From contig NZ_CP108370.1 of NCBI RefSeq assembly GCF_035953295.1, forward strand, positions 6,867,001-6,931,000: DNA of 64,000 bases, written 5' to 3'. Below are positions 43,876 to 52,794 of this stretch, one piece after another. The notes beneath the pieces were generated by a model. That model was not told the origin of the DNA and did not search any database. It saw nothing but the letters and a program-made list of their open reading frames with translations. Each line of letters begins with the position of its first letter. Position 1 is the stretch's first letter. The position numbers and the translations under genes were made by a program. This DNA comes from Streptomyces sp. NBC_01335 (GTDB taxonomy: Bacteria; Actinomycetota; Actinomycetes; Streptomycetales; Streptomycetaceae).

Positions 43876-44187
43876 CCTCAGGGACCTCAGGGGTTTCGGT
43901 TCCGCGTGAGCGCTTCATGCGGCGGTTATCGCCATACGAAGCGTTCACTGAGCTTCAGCGGTCGGAGAGCTCGATCCCGACGATGCCGGCGCGGAGCAGG
44001 TCCGCGAGGCCACGGGCCGACGGCCTCCGCCGCAACGCACGCGACCTACGCCGGCCCCTCGCACTCCTCGGCCTCGCGTGATCACAAGACAGGCACCCGC
44101 CGACTACGCCGAAGCCCTGCCCCGGGACCCGGTACGACAGGACCACGGGAATACTGCCCCGTGTTGAGTCTATTGAGCGGGGGGAAT
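43876..44187. other. Intergenic region (312 nt) in the accessory stretch
   Basis: No intact gene is seen. On the minus strand a short open segment (ADLLRAGIVGIELSDR, near 43965-44010) reads like genuine protein sequence but has no start and cannot be assigned. GGGGGGAAT before the lipoprotein ATG is the only clear signal. Confidence 0.4.
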
Positions 44188-44658
44188 ATGCGCCGAAGGC
44201 TGTCTGGTCTGGCATGCACACTGATCGTGGCTGCATCAGTGACCACCACTGGGTGCACCGCGGGAAACTCCTGGTGTTCGGGTGCGGGCCAGCGGCCCGA
44301 TGGGCTCACCTTCCAGGATCTGGTCGGCACTTACCAGAACTCTTCCGGACGAGTGACTCTCAGGAACAATGGAACGTTCGCTACCGTCGGGTGGCCCACG
44401 GGCCTGGACGGCGCCACCGGTGACCCGCGGAGCAGAACAGGAAGCGGAACATGGGAGCTGACTGCCGGCGCCAACCTCGACTGGCCTGTTGACTTCACGT
44501 TCCATAAGATCAGCGGCTTCTGGAACAGCGATGCCAAAAATGGGGGGACCTACGGGGAGGGTTTCGACGTCGGCGGCAGCCGGGACGACCCGTACCTTTA
44601 CAGCTACGTCGGCGACCCCGACCAGTGCGAAATCGCTACTTTCACGCGCAGCAGCTGA
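44188..44658 (+). CDS. Putative lipoprotein of unknown function
   Basis: This 156-residue protein has a lipoprotein signal peptide (basic MRRRL, hydrophobic stretch, VTTTGC with the lipid Cys at ~23). A beta-rich domain follows with a GTYQNSSGRVTLRNNGTFATVGWP beginning like lipocalin-type or DUF-type lipoproteins, and two further cysteines (SWCSG, DQCEI) could pair. It would sit on the outer face of the membrane. No family could be named. Confidence 0.72.
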   Translation: MRRRLSGLACTLIVAASVTTTGCTAGNSWCSGAGQRPDGLTFQDLVGTYQNSSGRVTLRNNGTFATVGWPTGLDGATGDPRSRTGSGTWELTAGANLDWPVDFTFHKISGFWNSDAKNGGTYGEGFDVGGSRDDPYLYSYVGDPDQCEIATFTRSS

Positions 44659-45776
44659 GCATCCCGCAGGCCGGTCAGCGCGACGGTCCGTGAGTGGCCC
44701 GCCGCTCGGTCATCTCGCACGCGACCAGGGCCTTCCATTCGGTGGCCAGCAAGGGGCCGTACCACGTTTCATGGTCCGGCAGAACTCGCGTCCCGAGCCC
44801 TTGCGCCCTTCTGGCCCGAGGTTGGGCGTGTCACCCAGTTCGCCGACATCGTGTCCTACGACAGCATCACCACAAATTGGTGCCGCAGCCTCATCCTGTG
44901 GCCGGCTGCGGGACCGGAGCGGTGGTCCGGCGAGACGGTCCGCGTTCTGGGGCTCACGTCCTGACACCTGCTGCAGGTACGAGCGCGCGGCCCCGCCGGA
45001 TCCGGCGGGACCGTCCCGCGCAGCCGTCGTCGGCCCATCACCAGTGGCGCGATGGTTTCGCTGGAGTGCCGAGACGGCTGTAGAGAAGCATTTTGCGCGA
45101 AGTCGATATTTGGCGAATTCTGTTTGATTGGCTCAATTTATACCTGTCGTGCATGACTGCCACCTACTGGAGATGACGCAACCTTTTGACCTCCGGGCGG
45201 GAATGCGCCCTCATGTTCTTACGGTTTCAGCCAATGATTCCGGCTAAAACTATCTCTCGTGGATTAATGTGGCGCAGATCACCGGTGGACGGTGCGTGAC
45301 GAATCCATCGATTGGCACCTCGAATTGCGCACATTGCAACTTTTACCCTTCTCGATTCCAGGGGCAGTGACGGAATGTAGCATTCCGATGGTGAGTGATT
45401 CCGTTTCGCCTTCACCGAATCGCTTGAGGCATATTCGCCGCCGTGAGAGCGTGGCGGCGCTGCGGCGGAGAGGCGAGAATTATTCGCCGAGGATCCGCAG
45501 CAGGTAACCGCGTCGGGTCCGTCTGTGCAACACGGGGCTACGGCTCGCCAACCAGAGCGGCAACGGGACCACCGTGGTGAGCAGCAACGAACCACCAACT
45601 ACATCCCCAAGGTCACCGCGTGTGTCGACCTCGCCGCGCAGCCGGACCGGTGCGGCCAGGATGACCGCCCCGGAGACGGACGGTAGTCAGCATTCCGTCG
45701 CGGTGGGACGGTCCGGACCGTCCCACCGCGCGGTCGCGTTCCGGGCACGCACAACAGCACAGCGAGGACAGGATGA
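44659..45776. other. 1.1-kb gene-poor, low-GC region with gene debris
   Basis: This gap has no intact gene. Two stretches read like protein remnants. The first, nt 44728-44964 on the plus strand, ends RVTQFADIVSYDSITTNW...ETVRVLGLTS with no start. The second, nt ~45510-45686, reads LRLANQSGNGTTVVSSN and then, after an apparent frame change, NYIPKVTACVDLAAQPDRC. From about 45080 to 45450 the DNA is clearly AT-richer than anything else in the window and shows no codon bias. This looks like decayed foreign DNA. Confidence 0.5.
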
Positions 45777-46481
45777 GTGGGTACGGTGCATGAGTCGGGG
45801 GACGGGCAACCCGTTCTGGAGATCACGGGGTTGCGACACAAGGCAGGCGAGCGAACGCTCTTCGCGGACCTCGCCCTCTCGCTGCGTGCCGGAGGGTCCG
45901 TGGCCGTGACCGGACCCAGCGGATCAGGGAAGAGCACACTTCTGTCGTGCGTGCTGGGCCTGATCAGTCCGGACGCGGGTTCGGTGAAGGTGGCCGGCAC
46001 GGAGATCGTGGGGCTGCGGCAATCGCGGCTCGCCACGCTGCGGGCCCGGGCGATCGGCATGGTCTTCCAGTTCGGCGAACTCCTCCCGGAACTGAGCCCC
46101 TTGGACAACGTCGTACTCGCCTCCCTGCTCTCCCGCGACAGCCGCGGCCACGCACGCGAGCGGGCGCAGCGTCTGCTGGACGACCTCGGAGTGCCAAGTG
46201 CTACGACCAGTGAGGAGCTGTCCGGCGGTGAGCGGCAGCGTACGGCGGTGGCCCGGGCACTGATCAACGAACCGGCCCTCGTACTGGCCGACGAACCGAC
46301 CGGTGCGCTGGACGCCGAGACCCGCGACCGGACCGCGGAGCTGCTGTTCGCCCTGCCCCGGCGTCATTCCTGCGGGCTCCTCGTCGTGACCCACGACCCG
46401 GGCATCGCCGAGCGCGCCGACCGTGTGCTCCGGCTCTCCGCCGGAACACTGGAAACGGTCATCAAGGGAGCGGCCGAGTGA
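45777..46481 (+). CDS. ABC transporter ATP-binding protein of the FtsX/MacB-exporter type
   Basis: This 234-residue ATPase has Walker A GPSGSGKST, signature ELSGGERQRTAVARAL and Walker B LVLADEPTGALD, the combination typical of LolD/MacB-type ATPases that partner FtsX-fold permeases. The GTG at 45777 follows an AGGACAGG; GTG 45786 is an alternative. It overlaps the permease gene by GTGA. Confidence 0.92.
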   Translation: MGTVHESGDGQPVLEITGLRHKAGERTLFADLALSLRAGGSVAVTGPSGSGKSTLLSCVLGLISPDAGSVKVAGTEIVGLRQSRLATLRARAIGMVFQFGELLPELSPLDNVVLASLLSRDSRGHARERAQRLLDDLGVPSATTSEELSGGERQRTAVARALINEPALVLADEPTGALDAETRDRTAELLFALPRRHSCGLLVVTHDPGIAERADRVLRLSAGTLETVIKGAAE

Positions 46482-48727
46482 AGGGCGTAGGCGACTCGCG
46501 GGGGCTCGCGCGAAGGCTCCTGACAGTCGGCCGGGTCGCGGGCCGGCGCTCGGAGGCGGGCGGAGCACGGTTCGTCGCGCTGCTTCTCGCGACGGTCGTC
46601 CTCGTCCTCGGTCTGGGCACGCTGGTCGCGGTGCACGCCGTGTATACGGGCCAGGAGGAACGGCGGGTGGCCCGGACCCCCGTGGTGGAGCGCGCGTCGC
46701 AGCGGACGGAGAGTTCCACCGTCTGGCTCGTGGGATCGGACACGCTCGACGGGGAGCGGCGTTTCAGTGTGGTGTACCTCGCCCCTCACCGAGGGGACGC
46801 GCCGCTTCCGCCCGGTGTGGACCACTGGCCGGCACCGGGGCAGGCGGTGCTTTCCCCCGCGCTCCGGGAGGCCGGCGCGAACGAGGACATCGACCACCGT
46901 TACGGCGAACTGGCGGGCACCATCGGGTCGGTGGGGCTGGACGAGTCGTCCGAGTGGCTCGCGTACGTCCGCCCGCGCGACGGTCTGGGAGCGCGGCCGC
47001 CGAGCGCACTGGTCAGCGGGTTCGGCCCGACTGCCGGACAGGTCGCCACCGGCCTCGAACCCGGCTCGGGCCGGTACGACAACAAGCCGGAGTGGATGTT
47101 CGAGGCCGTCGTGGCCGGCATGGTCGTTCTGCCCGGGCTCGCCCTGCTGGTGGTAGGGGTACGGATCGGTGCCCATGCCCGCGACCGCAGGACCGCGCTC
47201 GTCGCCGCTCTGGGCGGCAAGCGACGCGACCGTGCCCTCGTCGCGGTCGGCGAGGCCCAGCTCCCGGCCCTGATCGGCGCCGCCCTCGGAGCGGCAGTCG
47301 TGGCCACGGCGATGCTGCGTGACCTCCGGATTCCCCACACCGGCTATGCGCTCTTCTCCGCGTATCTTCGCGAGCACGGCTGGGGAATCGCGCTGGTGCC
47401 CGTGGTGGCGTTCCTCGTCGTCCTCGCGGCGGTGGTCATCGCGGACCTCGCTCCGCGCCGGGGTGGCGGCGGGACCCGGCCCCGCAGCGCAGCCAGAAAC
47501 ACCTGGATGTCCCGTCTGGCCGCCCTGTGCCCGGTCATGATGCTCGTCGCGATACGCGGACCGGACTTCGCCGGACCAGGCTCCGCCTGGCACATGATCC
47601 TCGGCTGGGCAGGTACCGCGGGCACCATGCTCACCCTCCCCGCCGCCGTAGCAACCGTCACAATGGCCACCGGACGGGTCCTCACCCGACAGGGACAGAC
47701 ACACGGCCTCGCCGGAACCCTGGTGGCGGGACGCCGGACCAGCACACATCCCGGAGCCACCGCCCGCCTGGTCACCGGCATCACCGTGGCGCTCATCGTG
47801 CTGATGCAGGCCATCGCCTGGCAGGACCTGTTCGCATCGCAGAGCACCGACGCCCGATACACCCTCAACCGCATCGGCCGCAGCGCTGTTTCCGTCGGTA
47901 CCCGCGGCACTGTGACCACAGCCGACATGACCACCTTCCTCCGACGCCTCCCGGACACCGAGGCCGTACTGCTCACTCCACCGACAAACAACCACAACGG
48001 GCCGATCACCCTGTACGGCGACTGCACAGCCCTCACCGCCCTGCGACTCCCATGCCCTCCGCACGGCGCGCGGGCGGACGGCGTGCCAGAGGATCCAAGG
48101 CTGCGGGAACTGGTCCGCTGGACACCCCACGGCGCTCTCATACTCGACATCCGCCGCACCACCCGCGACACGCTCGCCCGACTCGCCGCCGCTTCCAGCG
48201 AAAATGCCACCTTCGCGGTTCTGCGCCCCGATGGGAACGATCTCTCCGTTCCCGCCCTCAAGAAGTTGTCGTACGAGGTGTTTCCGCGCGGCGCGCGGAT
48301 CGGCGCTCCGGGCGAAGACCAGCTGACCGCCGGCATGCCCAACCAGGACCAAGGCCGTTGGAGCGTCCTGTTCGGCGTATTCGGTATCGCCGTGCTCGCC
48401 GTGACGGCCGGACTCAGCGGCGTGGCGGAGTTCCTCCGCCACGGACGGGCGCTCGCACCACTGTCCGTCCTGACCGGTGGCCTGCGGGTCTTCCGGACGA
48501 GCGCCGCGTGGGCCGTCCTGGCCCCCCTCGCACTCGCCGGTCTGGCCGGCACCGCCGTCGCAGCTGCCCTGGCCGCTCCCATCAACGCCAACGGCGTGTC
48601 CTACATCACCCGCGAACTGCTCTGGTCAGTGGCGGGAGTCGTCCTGGTCATCGGCATCCTGATGTGGATGTGGGCAGTCACCGTCTCCACCCGCCTGGGC
48701 CAAGCTTGGCGACCGCGCGGCGACTGA
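46478..48727 (+). CDS. FtsX-like ABC transporter permease
   Basis: The 749-residue membrane protein has a first helix at ~33-55 and a long extracytoplasmic domain (~60-200), then helices at ~210-230, ~265-285, ~305-325, ~375-400 and ~430-450. A second large external region (~465-640) follows, with three helices at the C-terminus. This matches the double-FtsX permease design of actinobacterial exporters, which move lipids, lipoproteins or peptides out of the membrane. Coupled with the ATPase by GTGA overlap. The substrate is unknown. Confidence 0.88.
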   Translation: MKGVGDSRGLARRLLTVGRVAGRRSEAGGARFVALLLATVVLVLGLGTLVAVHAVYTGQEERRVARTPVVERASQRTESSTVWLVGSDTLDGERRFSVVYLAPHRGDAPLPPGVDHWPAPGQAVLSPALREAGANEDIDHRYGELAGTIGSVGLDESSEWLAYVRPRDGLGARPPSALVSGFGPTAGQVATGLEPGSGRYDNKPEWMFEAVVAGMVVLPGLALLVVGVRIGAHARDRRTALVAALGGKRRDRALVAVGEAQLPALIGAALGAAVVATAMLRDLRIPHTGYALFSAYLREHGWGIALVPVVAFLVVLAAVVIADLAPRRGGGGTRPRSAARNTWMSRLAALCPVMMLVAIRGPDFAGPGSAWHMILGWAGTAGTMLTLPAAVATVTMATGRVLTRQGQTHGLAGTLVAGRRTSTHPGATARLVTGITVALIVLMQAIAWQDLFASQSTDARYTLNRIGRSAVSVGTRGTVTTADMTTFLRRLPDTEAVLLTPPTNNHNGPITLYGDCTALTALRLPCPPHGARADGVPEDPRLRELVRWTPHGALILDIRRTTRDTLARLAAASSENATFAVLRPDGNDLSVPALKKLSYEVFPRGARIGAPGEDQLTAGMPNQDQGRWSVLFGVFGIAVLAVTAGLSGVAEFLRHGRALAPLSVLTGGLRVFRTSAAWAVLAPLALAGLAGTAVAAALAAPINANGVSYITRELLWSVAGVVLVIGILMWMWAVTVSTRLGQAWRPRGD

Positions 48728-49066
48728 CACCGACCGGCGGCTGCTGCGCGGCGCGCTCGATGGCGACAGCTGCTTCGGCCAACGCGGCGGGGCGCGTCGG
48801 TGTTCCAAGCCCTCGATGAGCCCGCGGTGCGCGCCGTGGTCCGCCAGGCCGTCCGCCCCGCCCCGGCACCCGCCGAACCGCCAGGGGACCCGGCCCTCGC
48901 TGCAGTTGCCCAGCCCGGAACCTGCTACCTGAAGACGCTCCCGCAATCGCCAAGCATGTTCTTCCGCCTTCACGGTGAGCCTACGACCGTGCGCAAAGGC
49001 AGTGCGGACGGTCGCCAACGCCTTCTCCGACTCCGCCTGCGGCCCTCTGGGTGGCCGCGTGCGAGT
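48728..49066. other. Intergenic region (339 nt) without a supported gene
   Basis: It separates the convergent FtsX permease and the gene at 49067-49927. No terminator-grade hairpin and no family motif were recognised in any frame; the minus-strand stretch near 48900-49018 (TVRTAFAHGRRLTVKAEEHAWRL) could be a small remnant. Confidence 0.4.
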
Positions 49067-49927
49067 TCAGGAGATGCGGGCGCTTTCCGTTCCGATGACG
49101 CGCCAGTCACCGCTTTCGTGGGTCAGGTGGACGACGACTGCAATGCCGATCTGGTTGTTGATGGTTGTCACCAGGGCCGTGTTGTGACTGGGCAGATTCG
49201 ACTTTTCAGCCTTCCAACCCCGTGACGCGGCGGCGTACTTTTCGTCCGGGACGGGCCTTGCCTTCACGTCCTCTATCGCTTTCTGCATTGTCTCCTCCGT
49301 ACGGCAGGGCGCGATACTGCCGTCCTGCTTGGGGGAGGTCAGCCCGCACATGGTCTCGACATCGTCGTTGTACCCGGCCCTCACGAAGTCGACCGCAGCC
49401 TTTTCGGCTTGCTCCTGCGAACTGCTCTCGGGACTGCTCTGCGTCACCATGAAAGTGGTTCCCCCACCAAGTACGGCTATGGCGGCGACAGCTGCAGCCC
49501 ACAAGGCGCCCGTCTTCTTTGTCGTGTGCTTGGTGTTGTGCTGGTCACGACCGATTGCAGTCCCGCGGCCGTGGGCCGTGACAGGAGAGTCGACCGTGAC
49601 GAAGCTTTCCCGGTCGGCGACTACGTGGACATTGCGCTCCGCGGCCTGGACTGCCTCAGAAAGAGAGCTGGCAAACCCGGGGTCCTGCGCGAGAACATCC
49701 CGCAGAACAGCGGCGAACTCCGACCGTTGCTGCGGGTCATCCGGGGCAGCCCGCAGTGCCGGAACAGTCTCGGACGTGGCCGGGCTGAGACCGAGCCTCC
49801 CCATCACCAGCTGCACGACCGCGGCCCCCGCAGCAGAACTGGCCTGGCCCGCCGCGCCCGTCACCGACGCCAGCAGGAAATCCCCCGTGATCGCAGCAGA
49901 GCGCTCCGCTAACTGAACAAGATCCAT
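49067..49927 (-). CDS. Single-pass membrane protein of unknown function
   Basis: The 286-residue protein has an Ala-rich helical N-terminal domain (~1-100; MDLVQLAERSAAITGDFLLASV). One transmembrane helix follows (~143-165, LWAAAVAAIAVLGGGTTFMV), then an external domain with two cysteines (TMCGLTS, APCRTEE) ending in a VVHLTHESGDWRVIGTE strand pair. That terminal domain resembles the NTF2-like/DUF4878-type external domains of actinobacterial membrane proteins. ATG 49927 is chosen over an upstream ATG because of the GAGGGGGA directly before it. Possible roles as a sensor or anti-sigma-like factor are speculative. Confidence 0.7.
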   Translation of the reverse strand: MDLVQLAERSAAITGDFLLASVTGAAGQASSAAGAAVVQLVMGRLGLSPATSETVPALRAAPDDPQQRSEFAAVLRDVLAQDPGFASSLSEAVQAAERNVHVVADRESFVTVDSPVTAHGRGTAIGRDQHNTKHTTKKTGALWAAAVAAIAVLGGGTTFMVTQSSPESSSQEQAEKAAVDFVRAGYNDDVETMCGLTSPKQDGSIAPCRTEETMQKAIEDVKARPVPDEKYAAASRGWKAEKSNLPSHNTALVTTINNQIGIAVVVHLTHESGDWRVIGTESARIS

Positions 49928-50417
49928 AACGTCCCCCTCGAACAGATTCAGATCAGTCAGACGGAGTATCCAGCTACTCAACGCTCCTCACAAGGAACCG
50001 ACTTGGTCCAATCGGCCAGGGCGTGGCCCGACCTCGGCGAGACGGCGGCCGGGCCGCAGGTCGCCGCAGAACGCCACGCGCGGAGAACCGGGTTCTCGCT
50101 GTTCCGCGGCGAGCGGAGCGGCCGCCCGGCCCACGACAAGCAGGTCCCGCCCGCACCGCGTGGACGGATACCGGCGAGCGCCAACCTGAAGGAGCGGACG
50201 GCCCGCAAGCCGCGGACCAAGCCCGGCCGGGCCGCCCACAGTCGCCGTACGCCCAAGCCGAGCGCCCAAGGAACGGGACGCCGTAACGGGACGCCGGAAC
50301 GGACGCCGAGCGCGGCCTCGCAAGCGCCCTCCGGCCGACCGTGACCGGTCCACCGATCACGGTCCGCCGGCCGCCCGCTCGTTACTGACCACGGCCCGGG
50401 CCGGGCCCGCGCGCCGG
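49928..50417. other. Intergenic region (490 nt) without a supported gene
   Basis: It lies between two minus-strand genes (tap ends at 50418; the next starts at 49927). Open frames on both strands are Arg/Pro-rich and lack family motifs, so they look like GC artefacts. It marks the right edge of the accessory stretch; GC returns to core level from about 50,050. Confidence 0.45.
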
Positions 50418-52031
50418 TCAGCCCCGGAAGCCGAGCAGCCCGTGCAGGGTTCCGCCGCCGGTGCCCGAGGTGGTCCCGCTGTCCGTCGCGCGCAGCGCCT
50501 TCTCGGCGGGCAGCGGCTTCGGGTCGGGGCGGGCCGTGCAGACGGCGTCCGCGTCCGCGCCGCCGCTCCCGGTCGGTACGGCGCCGGTCGCCAGGTACTC
50601 GGACAGATAGGTGTCGAGGCAGGTGTTGCCGCTCAGGGTGATGCCGTGGTTCCCGCCGCCCTCCTCCACCACCAGGCGGGAGCCCTTGAGCTTGCGGTGC
50701 ATGCTCAGGCCCCCCTCGTACGGGGTGGCCGCGTCCTCGGTCGCCTGGAAGAGCAGCATCGGCGGCACCGCGTCGTTGGAGATCCGGACGGGGCTGAGCG
50801 GCTCCACCGGCCAGCTGGCGCACGGCGCGTTGTACCAGGTGTTGTTCCAGGTGATGAAGGGCGCCTGCGCGGCCACCCCCCGCGCATCGGTGCGCCAGGT
50901 GCTCCAGTCCCGGGGCCAGGCGGCGTCGCGGCACTGGACCGCCGTGTAGACGGAGTAGCCGTTGCTGTCGTCGCCGGTCTCCCCGAACCGTTCCCAGGCG
51001 GCGAGCAGCGCCGTCCCGTCGGCGTCGTTCACGTACGACGCGAACGCCTCGGCGAGGTGGGGCCAGTAGCCGTTGTAGTAGCCCCCGGGCAGGAAGGTGT
51101 CCTCCAGTTCCCCGGGGCCGACCTTGCCGCCGGCCGGCTTCTCGGCGACCGCCGCCCGCATCCGGTACCAGGCGGCCTCGACCGCGTCGGGGTCCCCACC
51201 GAGACGGTACGTCGCGTCGTTCTTCGCGACCCAGGCGGCGAAGGCCTTGTGGCGCGCTTCGAACGCGTAGTCCTGGGCGATGTTGTCCGCGTACCAGACG
51301 CCCTCGGGGTCCACGACGGAGTCGAGCACGAACCGCCGTACCCGGTCCGGGTGGAGCTGGGCGTAGACCGCGCCGAGGTAGGTGCCGTAGGAGTAGCCGA
51401 AGTAGTTGATCCGCCGCGCGCCCAGGGCTTCGCGGATCACGTCCAGGTCGTGGGCGGCGCTCACGGTGTCCATGTACGGCAGCAGGTCGCCGTACTTGCT
51501 TCCGCAGGCCTGGGCGAACGAGGCGGCCCGGTCGCGGACCGTCCGCTCGGCGGCGAGGGACGTGGGGACCGATGCGGGGCGCACCGGCCGGAAGTACCCC
51601 GGCACGCAGTCGAGTTTCGGCGTGCTCTTCCCGACGCCGCGCGGGTCGAAGCCGATCACGTCGTACTGGGCGGCGACCTTCGCGGGCAGGGCGGTGGAGA
51701 CGAACCCGGCCAGGTTCAGCCCGCTGCCGCCGGGGCCGCCCGGGTTGACCAGCAGGGGTCCCTGGAAGGTCTTCGCGGTGTGCGGGACGCGGGTCAGCGC
51801 GAGCGTGACCTGGCGGCCGTCCGGACGGGCGTGGTCGAGCGGGGCCCGGACCGAGGCGCACTGGAGCGTCGGCCGGGCCTCCGTCGCGCACGAGGTCCAC
51901 TTCAGCGGCACGGGCACGGGCACGGGCACGGGCACGGCGCCGGTGTCGGCTGTCGCCGGAGCGGGTACGCCGGTCACCAGACCGGCGACCACCGCACCAG
52001 CGGCGACCAGGATTTTTGCACGGTTCGTCAT
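50418..52031 (-). CDS. tap: Secreted tripeptidyl aminopeptidase (alpha/beta hydrolase)
   Basis: This 537-residue exported peptidase has a signal peptide (residues 1-29, ending PATADTG), a Val-Pro repeat linker, then the S33/tripeptidyl-aminopeptidase fold. It carries the oxyanion loop NPGGPGGSG, DVIGFDPRGVGKS, the nucleophile GYSYGTYLGAVYA (Ser ~225), and a C-terminal TAP-like domain with ATEDAATPYEGG (Asp) and the catalytic His in GGGNHGITLSGNTCLD. It removes N-terminal tripeptides from extracellular proteins. Confidence 0.94.
   Translation of the reverse strand: MTNRAKILVAAGAVVAGLVTGVPAPATADTGAVPVPVPVPVPLKWTSCATEARPTLQCASVRAPLDHARPDGRQVTLALTRVPHTAKTFQGPLLVNPGGPGGSGLNLAGFVSTALPAKVAAQYDVIGFDPRGVGKSTPKLDCVPGYFRPVRPASVPTSLAAERTVRDRAASFAQACGSKYGDLLPYMDTVSAAHDLDVIREALGARRINYFGYSYGTYLGAVYAQLHPDRVRRFVLDSVVDPEGVWYADNIAQDYAFEARHKAFAAWVAKNDATYRLGGDPDAVEAAWYRMRAAVAEKPAGGKVGPGELEDTFLPGGYYNGYWPHLAEAFASYVNDADGTALLAAWERFGETGDDSNGYSVYTAVQCRDAAWPRDWSTWRTDARGVAAQAPFITWNNTWYNAPCASWPVEPLSPVRISNDAVPPMLLFQATEDAATPYEGGLSMHRKLKGSRLVVEEGGGNHGITLSGNTCLDTYLSEYLATGAVPTGSGGADADAVCTARPDPKPLPAEKALRATDSGTTSGTGGGTLHGLLGFRG
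51909..51938. repeat. Hexanucleotide repeat in the tap leader region
   Basis: Four CACGGG units and one CACGGC (51909-51938) encode alternating Val-Pro just after the signal peptide. Copy-number change would alter linker length in steps of two residues without breaking the frame. Confidence 0.9.
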
Positions 52032-52164
52032 ACGGCCTCCCGGGGCGAGGGATCGCGGCTGCTTCGGGGCGCAGCCTCCGCCGGATGCTCCCCGCGATCG
52101 GCGGGGGAGGGACACGGCGCGGCCGGAGTTGACCCGTACGGGCGGCCGGTCGGCGTCACGCCTG

Positions 52165-52225
52165 GGCCGTGTCCGACCATGCGCGTCGGGCGCCGCCCGC
52201 CCGGCGGGAATGGTCGGACACGGCC
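52165..52225 (-). terminator. Long inverted repeat after the arsR-type gene
   Basis: Perfect 16-bp arms (GGCCGTGTCCGACCAT 52165-52180 and its complement 52210-52225) with a 29-nt GC-rich loop lie between the arsR-type stop (52304) and the tap start (52031), both minus strand. A terminator for arsR is most likely. Confidence 0.65.
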
Positions 52226-52303
52226 TGGCCCGGGACTCTCATGGGAGGGTCCGGGATCGGGACCCCGGGGCGATGCCCGGGTCCGACGCCGGGACCGAGG
52301 CCC

Positions 52304-52642
52304 TTACCGCCCGGTCTCCTGGAGCGCCGCCCCGATGACCGCGTCGAGGAGACCGGGGAAGGCGCGGTCGAGGTCCGCGCGGCGCAGCGTGTTCAGTTTC
52401 ACCGTGCCCGCGTAGTGCTGCCGGATGATCCCCGCACGCCGCAGAACCTTGAAGTGGTGGCTGCTGGTGGATCTCGTGACGTCGATGTCGAAGGTTCCGC
52501 ACGCCATGTCCCGCTCCGAGACGGCGAGTTGCCGGACGATGCTGCGCCGCACCGGGTCGACCAGGGCTTCCAGTACGTCTTGGAGCTTCATGTCCTCGGC
52601 GGGGACGTGGTCGGCGATGCGCTCGGTCGTCCGTGCGGTCAT
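52304..52642 (-). CDS. ArsR-family winged-helix regulator
   Basis: A 112-residue winged-helix protein: LQDVLEALVDPVRRSIVRQLA is the first helix pair, TRSTSSHHFKVLRRAGIIRQH the recognition helix and following turn. There is no cluster of cysteines for metal sensing beyond a single one (MACGTF). It is divergent from a DHA2-type exporter gene and is its probable repressor. Confidence 0.9.
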   Translation of the reverse strand: MTARTTERIADHVPAEDMKLQDVLEALVDPVRRSIVRQLAVSERDMACGTFDIDVTRSTSSHHFKVLRRAGIIRQHYAGTVKLNTLRRADLDRAFPGLLDAVIGAALQETGR

Positions 52643-52695
52643 GTGGTCCGGCCTCCCTGCGTTCGAACGCGGCGGCTCATCCTACGGCAGCCGAA

Positions 52696-52729
52696 AGTTC
52701 GATTCTCGTGAAGTTTGATGCTCATCGAC
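52696..52729. promoter_or_regulatory. Candidate operator between the arsR-type and DHA2 genes
   Basis: The 152-nt divergent spacer has two direct copies of AAGTTYGAT (52696-52704 and 52712-52720, period 16) flanked by an outer TCGAT/ATCGA pair. It is the only AT-rich repeat in the spacer. Half-site and centre cannot be fixed by eye. Confidence 0.45.
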
Positions 52730-52794
52730 ATAGTCTTCGCCGTGGCCCGCGCGACCGCCGCAGCACGACCGGAGTCCCCAGCGAGGAGAAGACG

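Noticed and set aside
48626..49018. A minus-strand open frame overlapping the end of the FtsX permease gene
   Set aside because: It overlaps a well-supported gene on the other strand; only a short part reads like protein.
50003..50344. A 113-codon plus-strand open frame between tap and its neighbour
   Set aside because: Arg/Pro/Ala-rich with no motif and no ribosome-binding site; both strands are equally open here.
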